NCBI RefSeq assembly: GCF_000204055.1
Contig: NW_006768769.1
Coordinates: 1,648,855-1,712,854, forward strand
Length of the DNA stretch: 64,000 nt
From: Melampsora larici-populina 98AG31
Lineage: Eukaryota > Basidiomycota > Pucciniomycetes > Pucciniales > Melampsoraceae
Direction: 5' to 3'
Positions 45,720 through 57,510 of this stretch are shown here, in pieces. Position numbers and translations under genes: made by a program. Under the pieces are notes generated by a model that made no database searches, was not told the DNA's origin, and saw only the letters and a list, made by a program, of their open reading frames with translations. Every line of letters begins with the position of its first letter. Positions within the stretch are counted from its first letter, which is position 1.

Positions 45720-46025
45720 ATGATCGGAATCCAATTGCGAAAAATTGTTCTACTCAGCTTGATCTTAAGCATTTCAATTATACCAATTATTTGTACAATT
45801 ATGGAGGATGGAGAAGATATTGGGGGCTTCACAAGGTTTAGTAGATCACGTACTTTGCTTGAAGGTGATGAGGACGGCGGGCGTGGTGCCAGTGAGGATG
45901 GAGCCAAGTGTAAACAACGCACCTGTACTTTGCATGCTACATGTAGAGCCCTCGGACTCGGACTCGGGTGTGGTAGTTGTGGTCCAAATGATTACTGTAT
46001 TGAGGAACCCGAAGGGATATATTAG
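45720..46025 (+). CDS. cysteine-rich small secreted protein, candidate effector
   Basis: A 101-residue single-exon protein. I chose ATG 45720 as the first ATG of the frame. The N-terminus has a basic start and a long hydrophobic stretch (KIVLLSLILSISIIPIIC), so a signal peptide with cleavage near residues 25-28. The middle is acidic and Gly/Ser/Arg-rich. The last 40 residues hold six cysteines spaced C-x4-C-x5-C-x8-C-x2-C-x5-C (KCKQRTC ... LGCGSCGPNDYC), suited to three disulfides. I do not recognise the family. Small size, secretion and even cysteine number are typical of rust effectors, but this is inference. MITEs lie on both sides (45368-45638 and 46115-47129). Confidence 0.7.
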   Translation: MIGIQLRKIVLLSLILSISIIPIICTIMEDGEDIGGFTRFSRSRTLLEGDEDGGRGASEDGAKCKQRTCTLHATCRALGLGLGCGSCGPNDYCIEEPEGIY

Positions 46026-46114
46026 GGAACAGGCGCAGATTCCACGGCCTTGGCAAGTTGGTAGTACATACTAAGTTATGGTTGTTTTCCTCGGGAATTA
46101 GTCTCTTTGGTTTT

Positions 46115-47129
46115 TAGATACCATGTATCTTGGTTGTACGCGTAACGGCCACAGAGGCAGCTTTTTTGATTAACCTAACTAAGAAAACTTGAGGAATCAG
46201 ACTGACTACATGATGACAAAGATTTGTGAAAAAAGGCGGAATTCTGTGGGCGGCCTTTGCAACATGTTTGACCCCTTTACAACATTTTAAAACAATACCA
46301 CTAAAATATCTTGAGATTAATTAAAAAAGAGAGATTGAGAGTTATAAGTTGTAGGGTTGGGAAAAATTTTGACCAACCGGTTTGCAAAACCCATTCAGCC
46401 GTAGTTCAATGATTTAAAAATGCTTTCAAGATGGCTAGAAAGCAATATCAAAGCCACCCTTAACCAACCAAAACTTCTATCAATCTTTTTGCTTTGCAAA
46501 AATTAGAAATCGGTACGAGTATTGATGGATGGGAATGGGTCGAAGAAAGACGGATCGGATAATGTGGTATACGGGTCACAGCAACCTCATTCTCTTCTCA
46601 GACGATGTTCATCATCAATAACTATCAAAAAAGATTGATTTGAACCAATGATGTCAGAGGAAGAGAATGGACGTCTAGGAGTTATGCTGCTGAAGCAAGT
46701 TCCCTAGTTCCCCAACAAAGAAATTCAAAGAAAATATCTTATTCTTAGAATTCCATCTCATCACATTATCATTATCCTGATTCCAGTTTTTCTCTACATT
46801 CACATAAAAGAAAAATATTTCAGCGATAACATTTTTCATTTACCTCCCACCCGCCCAAGCAGTATAGTATCAGTTTATGTATAGAAAAGAATTAATTATC
46901 AAAAAGTTGTGCGCAGATATTATTATGAGTTCAAATGACTTTTTTATATTTTTGTACAATAGCGGGGCTGGTGCGTCAAACGCAAAAACCACCCACAAAA
47001 CTCTGTCATCATTCTTAGGTCTTCTTGATCAGTCCGGGGGTTTTTTCTCTTTCGTCATGCTTTGTTAGGTTTGCTAATCAAGCACGCCACTGTGGCCGTA
47101 TAGCGTGAACCACGATACACAAGTATCTA
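46115..47129. mobile_element. non-autonomous DNA element, about 1 kb
   Basis: TAGATACCATGTATCTTGG at the left is mirrored at 47129 backwards (TAGATACTTGTGTATCGTGG), and both continue with ACGGCCACAG and TTGATTA for about 60 bases. The ends are diverged, so it is an older copy. No coding frame. The superfamily is unclear. Confidence 0.6.
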
Positions 47130-47179
47130 GATCCAAAAAAAAAAGACCCATTCCACACACCAGTACAAAGTGTTTCTTG

Positions 47180-47765
47180 CACTACACCAAATGACATCTT
47201 TACCCAGGGGTATAGAAAAGTAGTGTGGGCATAGAAAACTATGGGTGAAGTGCTTTTCTATACCCATAGATATAGTATCCTCTATGCCTAGACAAACCAT
47301 TCTGTTCTATACCCACGGATGGAAATATCCACATGACCACAAGGCCTGAATTTAAATCTAGACTCGAAGCCCTTCTTGAGTCTTGTCCAATGGGAAAGCA
47401 TGTTCCATCAGTCATATTGTGCGCATGTAAAAGGTGTCTGTCAATCTGTGTAAGATTGTGCATACATACTCACATACATTGCTGAACATGGTTGAGGATC
47501 TCTTTTATCAGCATAGAATTGTATTTCAGGATAAAAAAATCAAAAAACAGAAAATTGAGATTCTGCGCACTGTAGCACTGCCTTTGGGTCCCAATACATA
47601 CAGCTGATTCACCGCAAAGAAAATACTCAATTTCTCAATATCAAATATCTTACATAGGTGTATCAAAAGCATTGTTTATTGGTATAGAAAACTACCCTAC
47701 CAATAGTTTTCTATGCCCACGCTACTTTTCTATACCCCTGGGTAAAAATGTCAATTGTTGTAGTG
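47180..47765. mobile_element. CACTA-type MITE with 3-bp TTG duplication
   Basis: Starts CACTACACCAAATGACATC and ends in the mirror ...TGTAGTG at 47765. Inverted similarity runs about 85 bases, including CTTTACCCAGGGGTATAGAA. Flanks are TTG at 47177-47179 and 47766-47768. CACTA ends plus a 3-base duplication are diagnostic for the CACTA/EnSpm superfamily. 586 bases, no coding frame. Confidence 0.88.
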
Positions 47766-48496
47766 TTGAGAACTCCAAACACAGCCCCCAGCTACTAGGC
47801 TCTGGCAGGCCAGAGATTACCATGGCTTCATGAAAGATTCATGAAAGATTCAGAAAGATTTCAAAATGACTTCAACATAATATCATGTGGGGCCATCTGC
47901 CTGTCAGACCACCAAAATTCTGATGTCATCATATGACATCATAAATCTCTACACACCTGCTCCTGTATTCACAGATCAAGAATATATAGTCTATTAAACT
48001 TTATCATGTAAATTGACTGAGTTATTGAGGTTTGAAAAAAAATCACGGATAAAAAATACTATTTTTGTAGTATACATAAGACTGGAGTCTTGGATATCTT
48101 AAATCTTTATCAATATACATATAAAATAAATTTTATATTCCACTGTACAATACACTTTTCTACATTTTTTATTTTTGCAGCCTTTGTCCAAAAGGCATAT
48201 TTCTATATATAATTGTGAATTCTACATGAGCAGTCCAATATTTCCTTGATTTGTTGATTGTAGGAAGGATATGAATAAATTGATGGCAGAAACTTTTGGA
48301 AATCATTATTTACATTCATATCAGTCTATTTGAGCCTAATTTGGGCCCTGCATTTCATCACAATTTGCCTCAAGGTCAAAGAACTTCAGAAAATCCAACT
48401 TCTGTATATAATCCACAATTACATATAGAAATACTGCCCATAGACAAAGGCTTTAGGGAACAGAAATGTGGAGAAACATAATGCAGAAAATCAAGA
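47766..48496. other. intergenic, no feature recognised
   Basis: AT-rich; no gene seen. Confidence 0.4.
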
Positions 48497-49095
48497 AAAT
48501 ATGGCTGTTGTTCCTGGTGTTGTGAGCTTCAATCTGAGTATTTTTTTGTATTTTTAGAGTGCATATTGTTGAACGTACTAACAAAAAACCCCGTATTCAT
48601 CAGATGTATACCTGTAACAGATGCTGAAATTTGGTTCCTCAGATTGGAGAGGACAATTTGAATTCTACAAATGCTCATAAAATTCACAATTCTTGGTCAA
48701 AAGACTTCTCTCTCTAAATGTCTTAATAATGATTCAAGGCTTCATTTTCTCTCACAAGGCAGCTATAGTAACTTTGAAATATCTTCTTCAAAGCCACATA
48801 GATTCTTCGCAAAGCTGGACACAGCCCCATCACCTCAATGAAAGATCTGGAGACAAAGTTCAGCTTTCTAATGAACCAATAATCGAGTGTTTTCCTTGCC
48901 AATTGCAAAAGTTATGAGCATTTGTAGATTCAAATTGTCCTCTCCAATCTGAGGAACCAAATTTCAGCATCTGTTACAGGTATACATCTGATGAATATGG
49001 GTTTTTTTGTTAGTACGTTCAACAATATGCACTCTAAAAATACAAAAAAATACTCAGATTGAAGCTCTCAACACCAGGAACAACAACCATATTTT
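48497..49095. repeat. long inverted repeat, arms about 180-190 bases
   Basis: Left arm about 48497-48685 (TGTTGTTCCTGGTGTTGTGA ... AATGCTCATAA) and right arm about 48906-49095 are inverted copies with few mismatches, separated by about 220 bases. A transcript would form a long double-stranded stem. No coding frame or clear target duplication is visible. Confidence 0.8.
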
Positions 49096-49636
49096 TTTGT
49101 ATTTTTTGCCCTCCTCCTGACCGCCCAATATTTTTGTATATCAATATTTGTGTTTTCTGCCCAGAAAACATTATATTCTTTGTAGTGTGAGTAAAGTGGA
49201 TTGGTTTGTACCTGATTTTCCTTTGTGGATTCCATTCGCTGTGGAAGACCCAAAGGTTTGACCGTATGTATATAGCCAAGGTTATTGAATCAAACTTTCC
49301 TCGAAAGGTTATCATATGAGCTAGTGTACCCTGATGCATTTCAAGATTCCACTTGGCTGCTTCTGCACCTTCCTGAAGTTCAATGTCTACATCAAATGAC
49401 TGTAGATTCTTTGCACACATGGGGTTTTCTTCAAAATCAGGTTGTATCTTGTTGTTTTTTCTCTCAAGTCACAAAGCGCAGATAGTGGCACCATATAGCA
49501 ATTATATAGTGGTTTAACCGTTGCGAAATTGTGAAGAGAATTTTTTGGAGGAGATAGCGGAGCCATAGCTCAGGTTGTGGACGCGCCTTTTTCAAAATCT
49601 GGCGCACCAGTGCGCAGAAATTTGACCCAAAATTTT

Positions 49637-49884
49637 ATGAGTCAATCACGGTCAAGCAAAGATATGTCGTAAGTAAGAATCTTGCTTGTAAGTGGAGAAG
49701 GGTTTGAATAGATCATTTATTTTGCAAACATAAACAAGAAATAGCGCAACACATACAGATAAATGAGAAAAATAGAAAAAACACAGCCAATCTGATAAAC
49801 TCACCTATGAGTCAATCACGGTCAAGCAAAGATATGTCGTAAGTAAGAATCTTGCTTGTAAGTGAAGAAGGGTTTGAATAGATG
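49637..49884 (+). repeat. 77-base direct repeat, two copies
   Basis: ATGAGTCAATCACGGTCAAG... at about 49637-49713 recurs at about 49806-49882 with one visible difference (AAGTGGAGAAGG versus AAGTGAAGAAGG). Confidence 0.85.
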
Positions 49885-50272
49885 AGGATCAAACCCTGGT
49901 GAGACTCATAGGTACTTTAAATAGTAAAAAAAATCACAATAGACACACGGATGCTAAGAGGTAAGAGAAACTGACACAGTAAGACACAGAACACAAATCA
50001 AATAAAGAAATATATCAAATAACAAAAATATCAAATAACTAGAATTAGAATTTGATCTTATAACACTATTTCACCTTATGTGTCACATCATAACCAATAA
50101 CCAACAAATTTTGCCTTGCACCCCCTGTGCGAGGGGTGTGTCGCACCCTCTCTCAAAATCTCATAATTTTTTAGTTGAGAGCCAAGGCCTAACATTTAAT
50201 TTCTTCTGAATGTGTCTACGTAGATATATTTTTCTGTTCTAAACAAGTAAAATGTCTATTACAATCAGAGTA

Positions 50273-52582
50273 TCAAGAAATTAGATCATCAGCACTCCAG
50301 GCTGCACCAGGGCTGTCCGGAATAACAATTGGATCAGTATTTTGAGGAGTACAAGCCAACTTTCTGTTCTCAAACTCTCGGAAGTCAAACAAAGAAGTGA
50401 TGAATCCGCTCTCATCTATAAAAAGGCTGGGATCGAGCGGATCTATCTGTGCAAAAACTCCATCTTCAAAACTCTCTAATTCCTCTGTCATGATAAATCT
50501 ATCCTCAGTGAGATCCTTGGTGACATCACATTCAGATTTGGATGAACTTTTGTATGAAGAATTGAATGACTTGATCTTGGATTTTGCCTCGGTGGTAAGG
50601 TGCATTCAGATTTGTGAAGTCATCTTCAAAGTGTTTGTCGTCATACTCTGCGACCCTTAGTTTTTGTTGCACCCATGTCCGAAAAAAGGCTTTCAACACC
50701 ACCTGCGTGTGCAACAACTTGAAGAACTGCAATTGCAAGCCTCTTGAGGGGACTTTGTTGAACTGAGACTGGAAGAGCAAGCCAATAATCAATTGGGTGT
50801 GAGTCTACACAAACTATAAACAAAAAGTCAGTTGAGTCTCATAGATAAGTAGAGACTGAACTTACAATTTGTCTCCAGTTGGAATGGTGATTGTGAGTTA
50901 TAATATCAAACGACTTCATCCTTTATCATGTAGCCTTCCCTTGCTGTGAATTCCCATCGGCTAGCAAGGTTACATACCATCCAGTTGATCTTAAGAAAAT
51001 CGTATCGGCGAGAGGTAACAGTCGTTTTGAAAACAGGATCAAGAAAAAAAGCAACAATGTAAACGTCATCCTGAAAGACCTTCGATCGAGCGTGTAGAAC
51101 ACTTTTGCTGTATTGTTTGAACGGTGTGTATCGGCTGTAGACATCAATCTTCAAAAAAGCACAGTAAACGTTGAGGACCTCTTTCCAGATGTCGGAAAGA
51201 GAAGTGTGTGCATGCTCCAATCGGCCAATTGTGTCTACAACAGGCTTTAAGACTGTGATGAGAGCCTGGTTAGCGGTAAGGTGGTCATGATTGACAATGA
51301 CGGCTCGGGCTTGGTGAGATATGTTCGATGAGTCAAAGGAGGGGTTATTGTTTGCTTCAAGCGCTTTCTTGAATCCTTCTTCATGTTCAGCCACACAAAT
51401 GCAAACTTTTGCCATCAAAAACCACTGGGTCTCACAAGCAGTTGTCAGACCGTGTTGGACTTTGTTTGCTTCGCGCCAAGTTTCCAAGAACTCGGCCCAA
51501 AAAGTGGACTTTGTAAAAAAATTGACCAATATCTTGTTTGATGCCACAACATCTTTCATCATTTCATGAGATAGTATGTCTTTTGTGATCAGGTTGAAGA
51601 CGTGTAAACAGCAGTTGATCCCAATGACATGCGGATGATCTTTTGTTATATTTTTCTGTAATAAGTATAAGTCAGATAATGAATCGAAGAGCTTGTGGAC
51701 ATAGAAGAGGCTTACTCGTAAGCTAATCATTGAAGTAGGAGAGTCAGTCACAACTGCACAAACTTGTGACCAATTGACACCCTTCTTATTGAGGGCCTTG
51801 TTCAATGCTGTTTGGGTGTTTGCGCTAGTATGCCGCTTAGAATGCAGATCAAGTACTTCGATAAATTCCTTGATCTCGGTACCTTTGAGAGCCAGGACAG
51901 CGTAGATGCTAGACTTCGAGCAATCAGTCCACCCATCTAGAGATATACTGAGAAAATTTTGATCCTCTAAGAGTCTAAGAACTCGAAGTTTGTTCTTTGC
52001 ATGTAACATTGGGAGTATTGATTCCGAGAGAGCAAAACAGGTGGGGACTGTGTAAGAGGTAACACAAAGCTCTTGCTGATATTGAATAAAATAGGGGTTC
52101 TCAAGGAACCGGAACGGAAGATGACCGGATATGATTGCCTTGAGTAAGAGCTCATGGAGATGCTCAGTTTTCTCTTTGCACATTGTACTGAAATGATGAA
52201 GTGTGACTTGATCATCATTTTTAGGCTTCTTGAAGCCAACATTGAGCACTAAACAGCTATTGTCCAAAGGCCTCTTGGTTGTATTATCCACAGAAAGAGA
52301 AGTAGCCACTTCTGGAGGTTGGAAGGATTCCACTTTATCGGCTTCTGTGACTTGCTGAAGATAAGCTGACTTTTGCTGTACCGTCATCTTTGCACAAGTA
52401 TCCTTGACGTGTTTGAATAGCTTTTGAGGTTTTCCATCAAACCATTCTTCTTTGCAGTAAGTACACTTAGCCTCACGTTGCTTGCTTTTGTCTTCTCTAA
52501 TTTCTGTTGTAAGAAACCTGGTCCAGCGAGCACCGTGATTTGAGTTTGGTTGAATCCACTTTGATTTTGAGGGCTCCACCAT
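50273..52582 (-). pseudogene. hAT-family transposase with BED zinc finger, broken near the C-terminus
   Basis: The frame opens at 52582. A BED-type zinc finger is visible (CTYC ... KLFKHVKDTC), then the RNase H-like core (ISLDGWTDCSKSS, AVVTDSPTSMI), a CCLHVFNLITKD motif, and a typical hAT dimerisation region (HPIDYWLAL ... GVESLFSDMGATKTKGR) near 50800-50645. An in-frame intron is likely at 51715-51656 (GTAAGC...TTACAG) and another near 50930-50820. After KTKGR the expected reading requires a one-base shift, and then meets a TGA near 50608 before the acidic tail (50605-50273). The last part is therefore disabled, and the gene is probably inactive although about 600 residues upstream are open. 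Confidence 0.8.
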
Positions 52583-53418
52583 GACAAATAGATGCTGTAT
52601 TTTGAGTTGATTGTGGCACAGGTATTGATTTATCTGGGGAAAATGAATTTCTTTTCAAGGTTATGATACATATCAACCTGTTTCTGCTCCCCCCGGTGAC
52701 ATAGGGTTCCTCATACCCTGGAACCCCTTGCACCCTCCATTCCTGAGCATGAGGGTGCAACAGGTGCGGCGCACCGTGCGCACGCACCCATGTGCGGCTC
52801 ATTCAGACTCCCGCCCCCCACCTGAGCCATAGCGCAGGCTGCGCAATGCAACAGAGGTAGGTCAAATTTTGTTATGTTGCACAGCAGTTTGGGTATTGGC
52901 ACTGATGTGTGCATTACACAACATCGTAGCTTGGGAGAGCCGCGGGGATCTCTTCAGTGATGAATACAAATGAAATCACCAAGATGATCAATGGCCTCAA
53001 AGTGTGGAGCCTTATTGATGGCCTCAAAACATATCTGATCACAGGCTGTTGATGATTGAGATCACATGGCAATGCCAATGTGGGACATGTACATCTTGCA
53101 TCCTTGCTATCAAGGCTAATCACATAACACAACCAAAACATACATTTTTCATTTCACTCAGACACAGTTTGAGTAAACAGTAGTCATTTGATATCTGGAG
53201 ATTTGGAAAACAATAGGACATTGAGTATTTTTAGATTTACAAAACAATAGGACATTTGATATTTGGAGATTACAAATTCATTGTCATGTAAAATTAAAGG
53301 ACTCATAATATTGTAAAGTGAGAACTCAAGACAATGTAAAATAATACTTGGTTTTGTGCTCATTTGATTTCTCAAAGCATCAAGAATAAAATATCATTAC
53401 ACTAGTTTAAGAATCTTA

Positions 53419-54641
53419 CACAGTTCCCGTCAAATGCGTCCTCGACGTCAAGGTCACAATGCTATCTACAGTTTTGCTCGCAATTAAACCATTTTTGAAC
53501 AAAATCCATGTTCAGCGTTGACTGAGGACAAGGGCTGCCGCTTACTTATGCAGTCAAAGCTTGGCCTTTGACTCCTTTGAATTGAAATCAACACCTACTG
53601 AGTGTAGGTCACATGTATGTACATACATAGTCACTAAATATTCTCCAGGCTATTGATCACTTTTATCAAACACCACTACATACCTGCCGTTCAAATGGCT
53701 GATGAAGCTCACTCAGAACCGGAACCTCTCTTGCACGGACATTCACCAGATACAACTTCCAGGATTGGAAGAAGACTTTTGCAGACTTGGTTCAGACTTG
53801 GACTTGGTGGATTGCTCAGGAGTCACGTCTGGAGTCGGATCCTCGGAAATAGGCAAGAAGTCCTTAGCAAGGACGAGCATCACATCGGCATGTAAAGAGC
53901 TCACTTGCTGTGCAGGCCCAGGGAGCATATAATCATCCATATATGATCACAAGGAAGCAATGCTACAAGAAGACCTCAGAGTTGGAACCAAACTATGAAT
54001 GATAGGATGAGCCAGGTGGAGAAGGAAATGATGATATCATTTGACGAGAGTAAAGGGTGAACCAACTCATGAGCATCGCTGACAAGACCAAAACGGAGAT
54101 TGAAAGGATGGTGGACTTCAAGAGTGTCAGCTTGGGCGATCAAACAGGTACCCTTAATCTTCGCAGCTGAACACTTGAGTTTGGAGACCATCTGTCAACA
54201 TCATATGCATCCATTATGATCAAGCTTGGACTCGTCACGGATTGAAAGCTTCTTACTCTTGTTAACCGGAGGTAGGCATAGCAGAGATGGTGGCTACATG
54301 ATGAACAAAGGCGTCAGTATGAATAAACACAACAATAAAACAACAATGAAGTGCACTGACCTGATAGAGCAGCAAAACAAATTGCTTTGATGAAAATTTG
54401 AACTCAAGCTTGAGTTGGAACTGAGTAGTTTGACTTGGAGTCCCTGATGGTAGGTGAGTATCAGGGAGAAGGAGCTGAACAAATTTGTGTAAGAGTCAAG
54501 TTACTATTGTTTGTCTCTGAGCAGAACCTGGCCTTTGTTCATGTTTCTCAAAGAGATGCTTTACAAACGCAAACAAAATTTGAACCAAATTACACACTAG
54601 ATGTGACCTCGACATCGAGGACACATCCAACGGGCACTGTG
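53419..54641. mobile_element. PIF/Harbinger-like element with TTA duplication
   Basis: Ends CACAGTTCCCGTCAAATGCG (53419) and the mirror ...CGGGCACTGTG (54641) are inverted, sharing GTCCTCGACGTC/AAGGTCACA for about 45 bases. The flanks are TTA at 53416-53418 and 54642-54644. Minus-strand frames inside (about 53743-53940, 53976-54191) read like decayed protein fragments, but I recognise no domain. Confidence 0.65.
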
Positions 54642-55289
54642 TTAAGGACTATTTATTCTTCAGTTTCAACAATTTCAACAGTATAACCAAGAATCTAGAT
54701 ACAGCAAGCCAACTCCATCATAAGAGATCAGTTGTGTTGATGAAAGTCACACATTTTTCCTTGCTTTCAAAAAGTGTGATGGCTGCCGTTGTAGCAGCCA
54801 AAGTTTGAAAATGCCTGCTAACATCAGTCCAACTGGCACTGACAAAAATCACACCACAATCTTACACTAGCTTATCTGGTAACCTGTATAACCTAAATAT
54901 ATTATCTACAAAAGGATCAGCTAGATCTACTGCAGACCAAGATTCTTGCGCTGGAACAAAGTAGGTGAATTTGGAGTAATGGTAACCTATGTCCATAATT
55001 GTGAGGGTTGGTTACTCTTTTGAGTACTCACGGCTCACTAATTGGGCAAGGTGGGTCTTATAATTTAAGTAATTGTACTTATTTTTCAAATATAAAGTAA
55101 TTACAAGGAATTATAAACAAAGAAAAGGAATGAGGAAGGGAAGATACTGGTCTGAAAGGATAAATGCGGAAAGGAGGTTTGGATTTTAATGATATAAGAT
55201 TATAATTGGTGAAGGGTGGATCCTAGTCCTTCCTTTAATCTTTAAAATAACAGATTAAAGAGTGGTTTGAAGTTCACTAGACTAGTTGC

Positions 55290-55380
55290 TCTATGGTAAC
55301 TAACCCTGGGTTGTTCTTATGGTCACCAACCTTGGTTTGTTCTATGGTCACCAACCTTGGGTTGCTCTATGGTCACCAAC
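55290..55380 (+). repeat. short tandem repeat, about 26-base unit, 3.5 copies
   Basis: Units of the form TCTATGGTCACCAACCTTGG + GTTGT follow one another; the first unit is more diverged (TCTATGGTAACTAACCCTGG). Confidence 0.8.
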
Positions 55381-55766
55381 ATATTTGTTTCTACTCAGGG
55401 GAAGTAGAGGATCCAGAGATGGATGAAGAATGTATTACTTACTTTTAGTCAGGAAACTTCTTAAAGTGATGAAGTACATCACTAGTCTTATAGTTATAAG
55501 ACTCTTGATTATGTACTTCAATATCACTTTAAAGTGGTTCTTTAAAAGTAGTGTGTAATAAAAGCTTGGGGAAAATCTCTCCAGGCTGATAGAGGAGAGG
55601 TTTATATACTCTCTTCTCTAAACCTAACTGAAGTGATATTTGTTTCTATCATTACAATGGTTTAGAAATTATCATTGATAATCAATTATCATTATTGTTT
55701 GTAATTAATTATACATAGTGATATTAAGTACGTGTTATGTACTATAAGCATACTAACTCTTGACAT

Positions 55767-55979
55767 TAACGGTACTCAAAGTTGTGTATACTTTGCCGTG
55801 CATAGATTTTTTGTGTTTTTTTGCAACTACAAACAACTTGGAAAAAGTATGTTTCTTGATTGAAGCTCAAAGATATGTACTTTGAAGCCAAAAACATAGT
55901 TTTCCCTGGTTGTGTGAAGTTGTGAAAAAAGAAAAGAAAACTATGCACAGCAAAGTATACACAACTTTGAGTACCGTAA
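55767..55979. mobile_element. MITE, ACGGTACTCAAAG family, copy 2
   Basis: ACGGTACTCAAAGTTGTGTA at the left is mirrored by ACAACTTTGAGTACCGT at the right, with inner AAGTATAC/GCACAG/CTATG similarity. Same family as 45368-45638. Confidence 0.75.
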
Positions 55980-56179
55980 TTGAGTCATGAGGTGTACTTG
56001 ATGTGTTATTACATATTACATGGTATTCTAAGGGTACATGTATATGTAATAAGTATTTTTATATACTTTTTACATGTTATATACAGTTCATAGACTGTAT
56101 GTATCTGTAATTAAGTTTCTATATGCTCATTTTATATTTCAAGTTATTTTTGGGTACATGTATATGTACTCAGGGCTGA

Positions 56180-57510
56180 CAATAACCAACAGAATCCATG
56201 TCAGTAAAGTGATCTTTGTTGTTGGGTTTGAAAATTTTCATAGTCTTGCATTGGGAAGGTGCCTTTTGAGCCTTGAGGGTCATCATCTGCTGATCCAAGC
56301 AAGCTTGAGTCTCTAAGATTTTTTCCTTCACAGCATCATGAGCAGCAACAGTGTTTGCTCTGAGTGTTTCTTGATTGATTGATTGATTGGGTGGATTGAG
56401 GGTTGAGTCTATTGCCTGAGGTGTTCAACAAGGCCACTAGTTTGCCCTTGCTATTTGGTCCAATATGTCCAGCAGTATTCTTACCCAAGGCACCACGTTT
56501 GATAGTTGACAAGTTAGAGTTTTGGGTGATGCATTCATAAGACTTATTGTCTGAATTCTTGCTGTGAGATTGATCATCCTGGTGGTTGGGTTAGCATCTT
56601 CTAATGGCAAACTTGATAGATTCAAAAGGCTCAACTTGAATCAGTTCATGCTAGCAATCACATGAGAGCAAAATGGAATTTTTTAAAGACTTACCCTGAA
56701 GTGAGACCCAATCAATCATGATTCTAAGGGTGGAGGAAGACAGAAAGATTCCTCAAAATTATCATCATTATTAGAATCAACATCATAATTTGAAGCATCA
56801 TCATCATTGTGCTCTTGATGGCCATCAAGATTGAGATGAATGTTTGGATTGTTCTTGTTGGCTGCTGACGGGTTGGGGCCAGGGTCATGTAAAACTGATG
56901 GGTTGTCATTGGGGTTAGGTTGGATATGAGTTCTGATGATACAGCTGCATTGGTGTCATCACATAACTCATTCTTGAATTTGTAAAGTGGAAAGGGGTTT
57001 GTCTTGTAGAGGGCAGAGCCCTTGTTCTTCTACAAATGTGGAAAAATGAATGTAGTCAACAGAGAGTTTGTCTAGATTCAATCAGAATATAACAAACCAA
57101 TCTGTAATTGGGCCACAAGCCTGGCTCAATGATGACCATCTCAGTCTCCTTGTTCCAACCAAAACCCAATCAACTTGTGAAAGCCAAAGTATGCCTTCTT
57201 TAACTATGTCATATAAAATAAGGAATCAGTTAACAAGAATGAAAAAAATGAAATAGAAAAGAACGCAAAAAACTCACTGTTTGAAAGGTGTACTTGATCT
57301 AGCCTTTCTTAAGTTTACACTTGAAAGCTTCGTTCTAATCAGTCATCACCACATTCCAGGCCTTTGGATTGAATCTCAAGCCAGACTTCTTCCTGGCAAG
57401 CCTTTGCATAATCAAAGCATCAACAATAATTCAAGTCTTGGGGTGGTTGAAGTGTGGAGCGTCAAGTTTGACAGCTTCAGCCTTTCAAGTTGACTTGGTT
57501 GTTGGCATTG
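56180..57510 (-). pseudogene. decayed Myb/SANT-like DNA-binding protein gene (transposon-associated)
   Basis: Reading the minus strand from about 57509, fragments of one protein appear in order but in shifting frames with stops: MPTTKST, LDAPHFNHPKT, RLARKKSGLRFNPKAWNVV, then GFGWNKETEMVIIEPGLW-like sequence near 57190-57090, SALYKTNPFPLYKFKNEL near 57015-56960, an acidic Asn/Asp-rich stretch, and a helical C-terminus (VAAHDAVKEKILETQACLDQ, near 56320-56260). Several stops sit where Gln or Arg codons are expected (CAA/CGA to TAA/TGA type). The domain order matches the Myb/SANT-like DNA-binding proteins common in fungal PIF-type transposons. It is clearly non-functional. Confidence 0.65.

Larger units (their letters stand above)
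49564..52838 (-). mobile_element. hAT element, approximate extent
   Basis: The transposase at 50273-52582 must belong to an element, but its borders are not certain. Candidate inverted ends are ATAGCTCAGGT near 49565 and ACCTGAGCCAT near 52820, followed inward on both sides by GC-rich GCGCACC/GCACCC motifs that stand out from the AT-rich surroundings (49590-49620, 50110-50150, 52720-52790). I could not find a clean 8-base duplication. Confidence 0.4.

Noticed and set aside
53653..54191. Secreted or regulatory protein frames on both strands
   Set aside because: They overlap each other and lie inside the TTA-flanked element; frames are short and shifted, best read as decayed transposon sequence.
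54990..55760. Solo LTR
   Set aside because: Repeated CTATGGTCACC units and paired AT-rich palindromes suggested an LTR, but I found no TG...CA borders with a target duplication.
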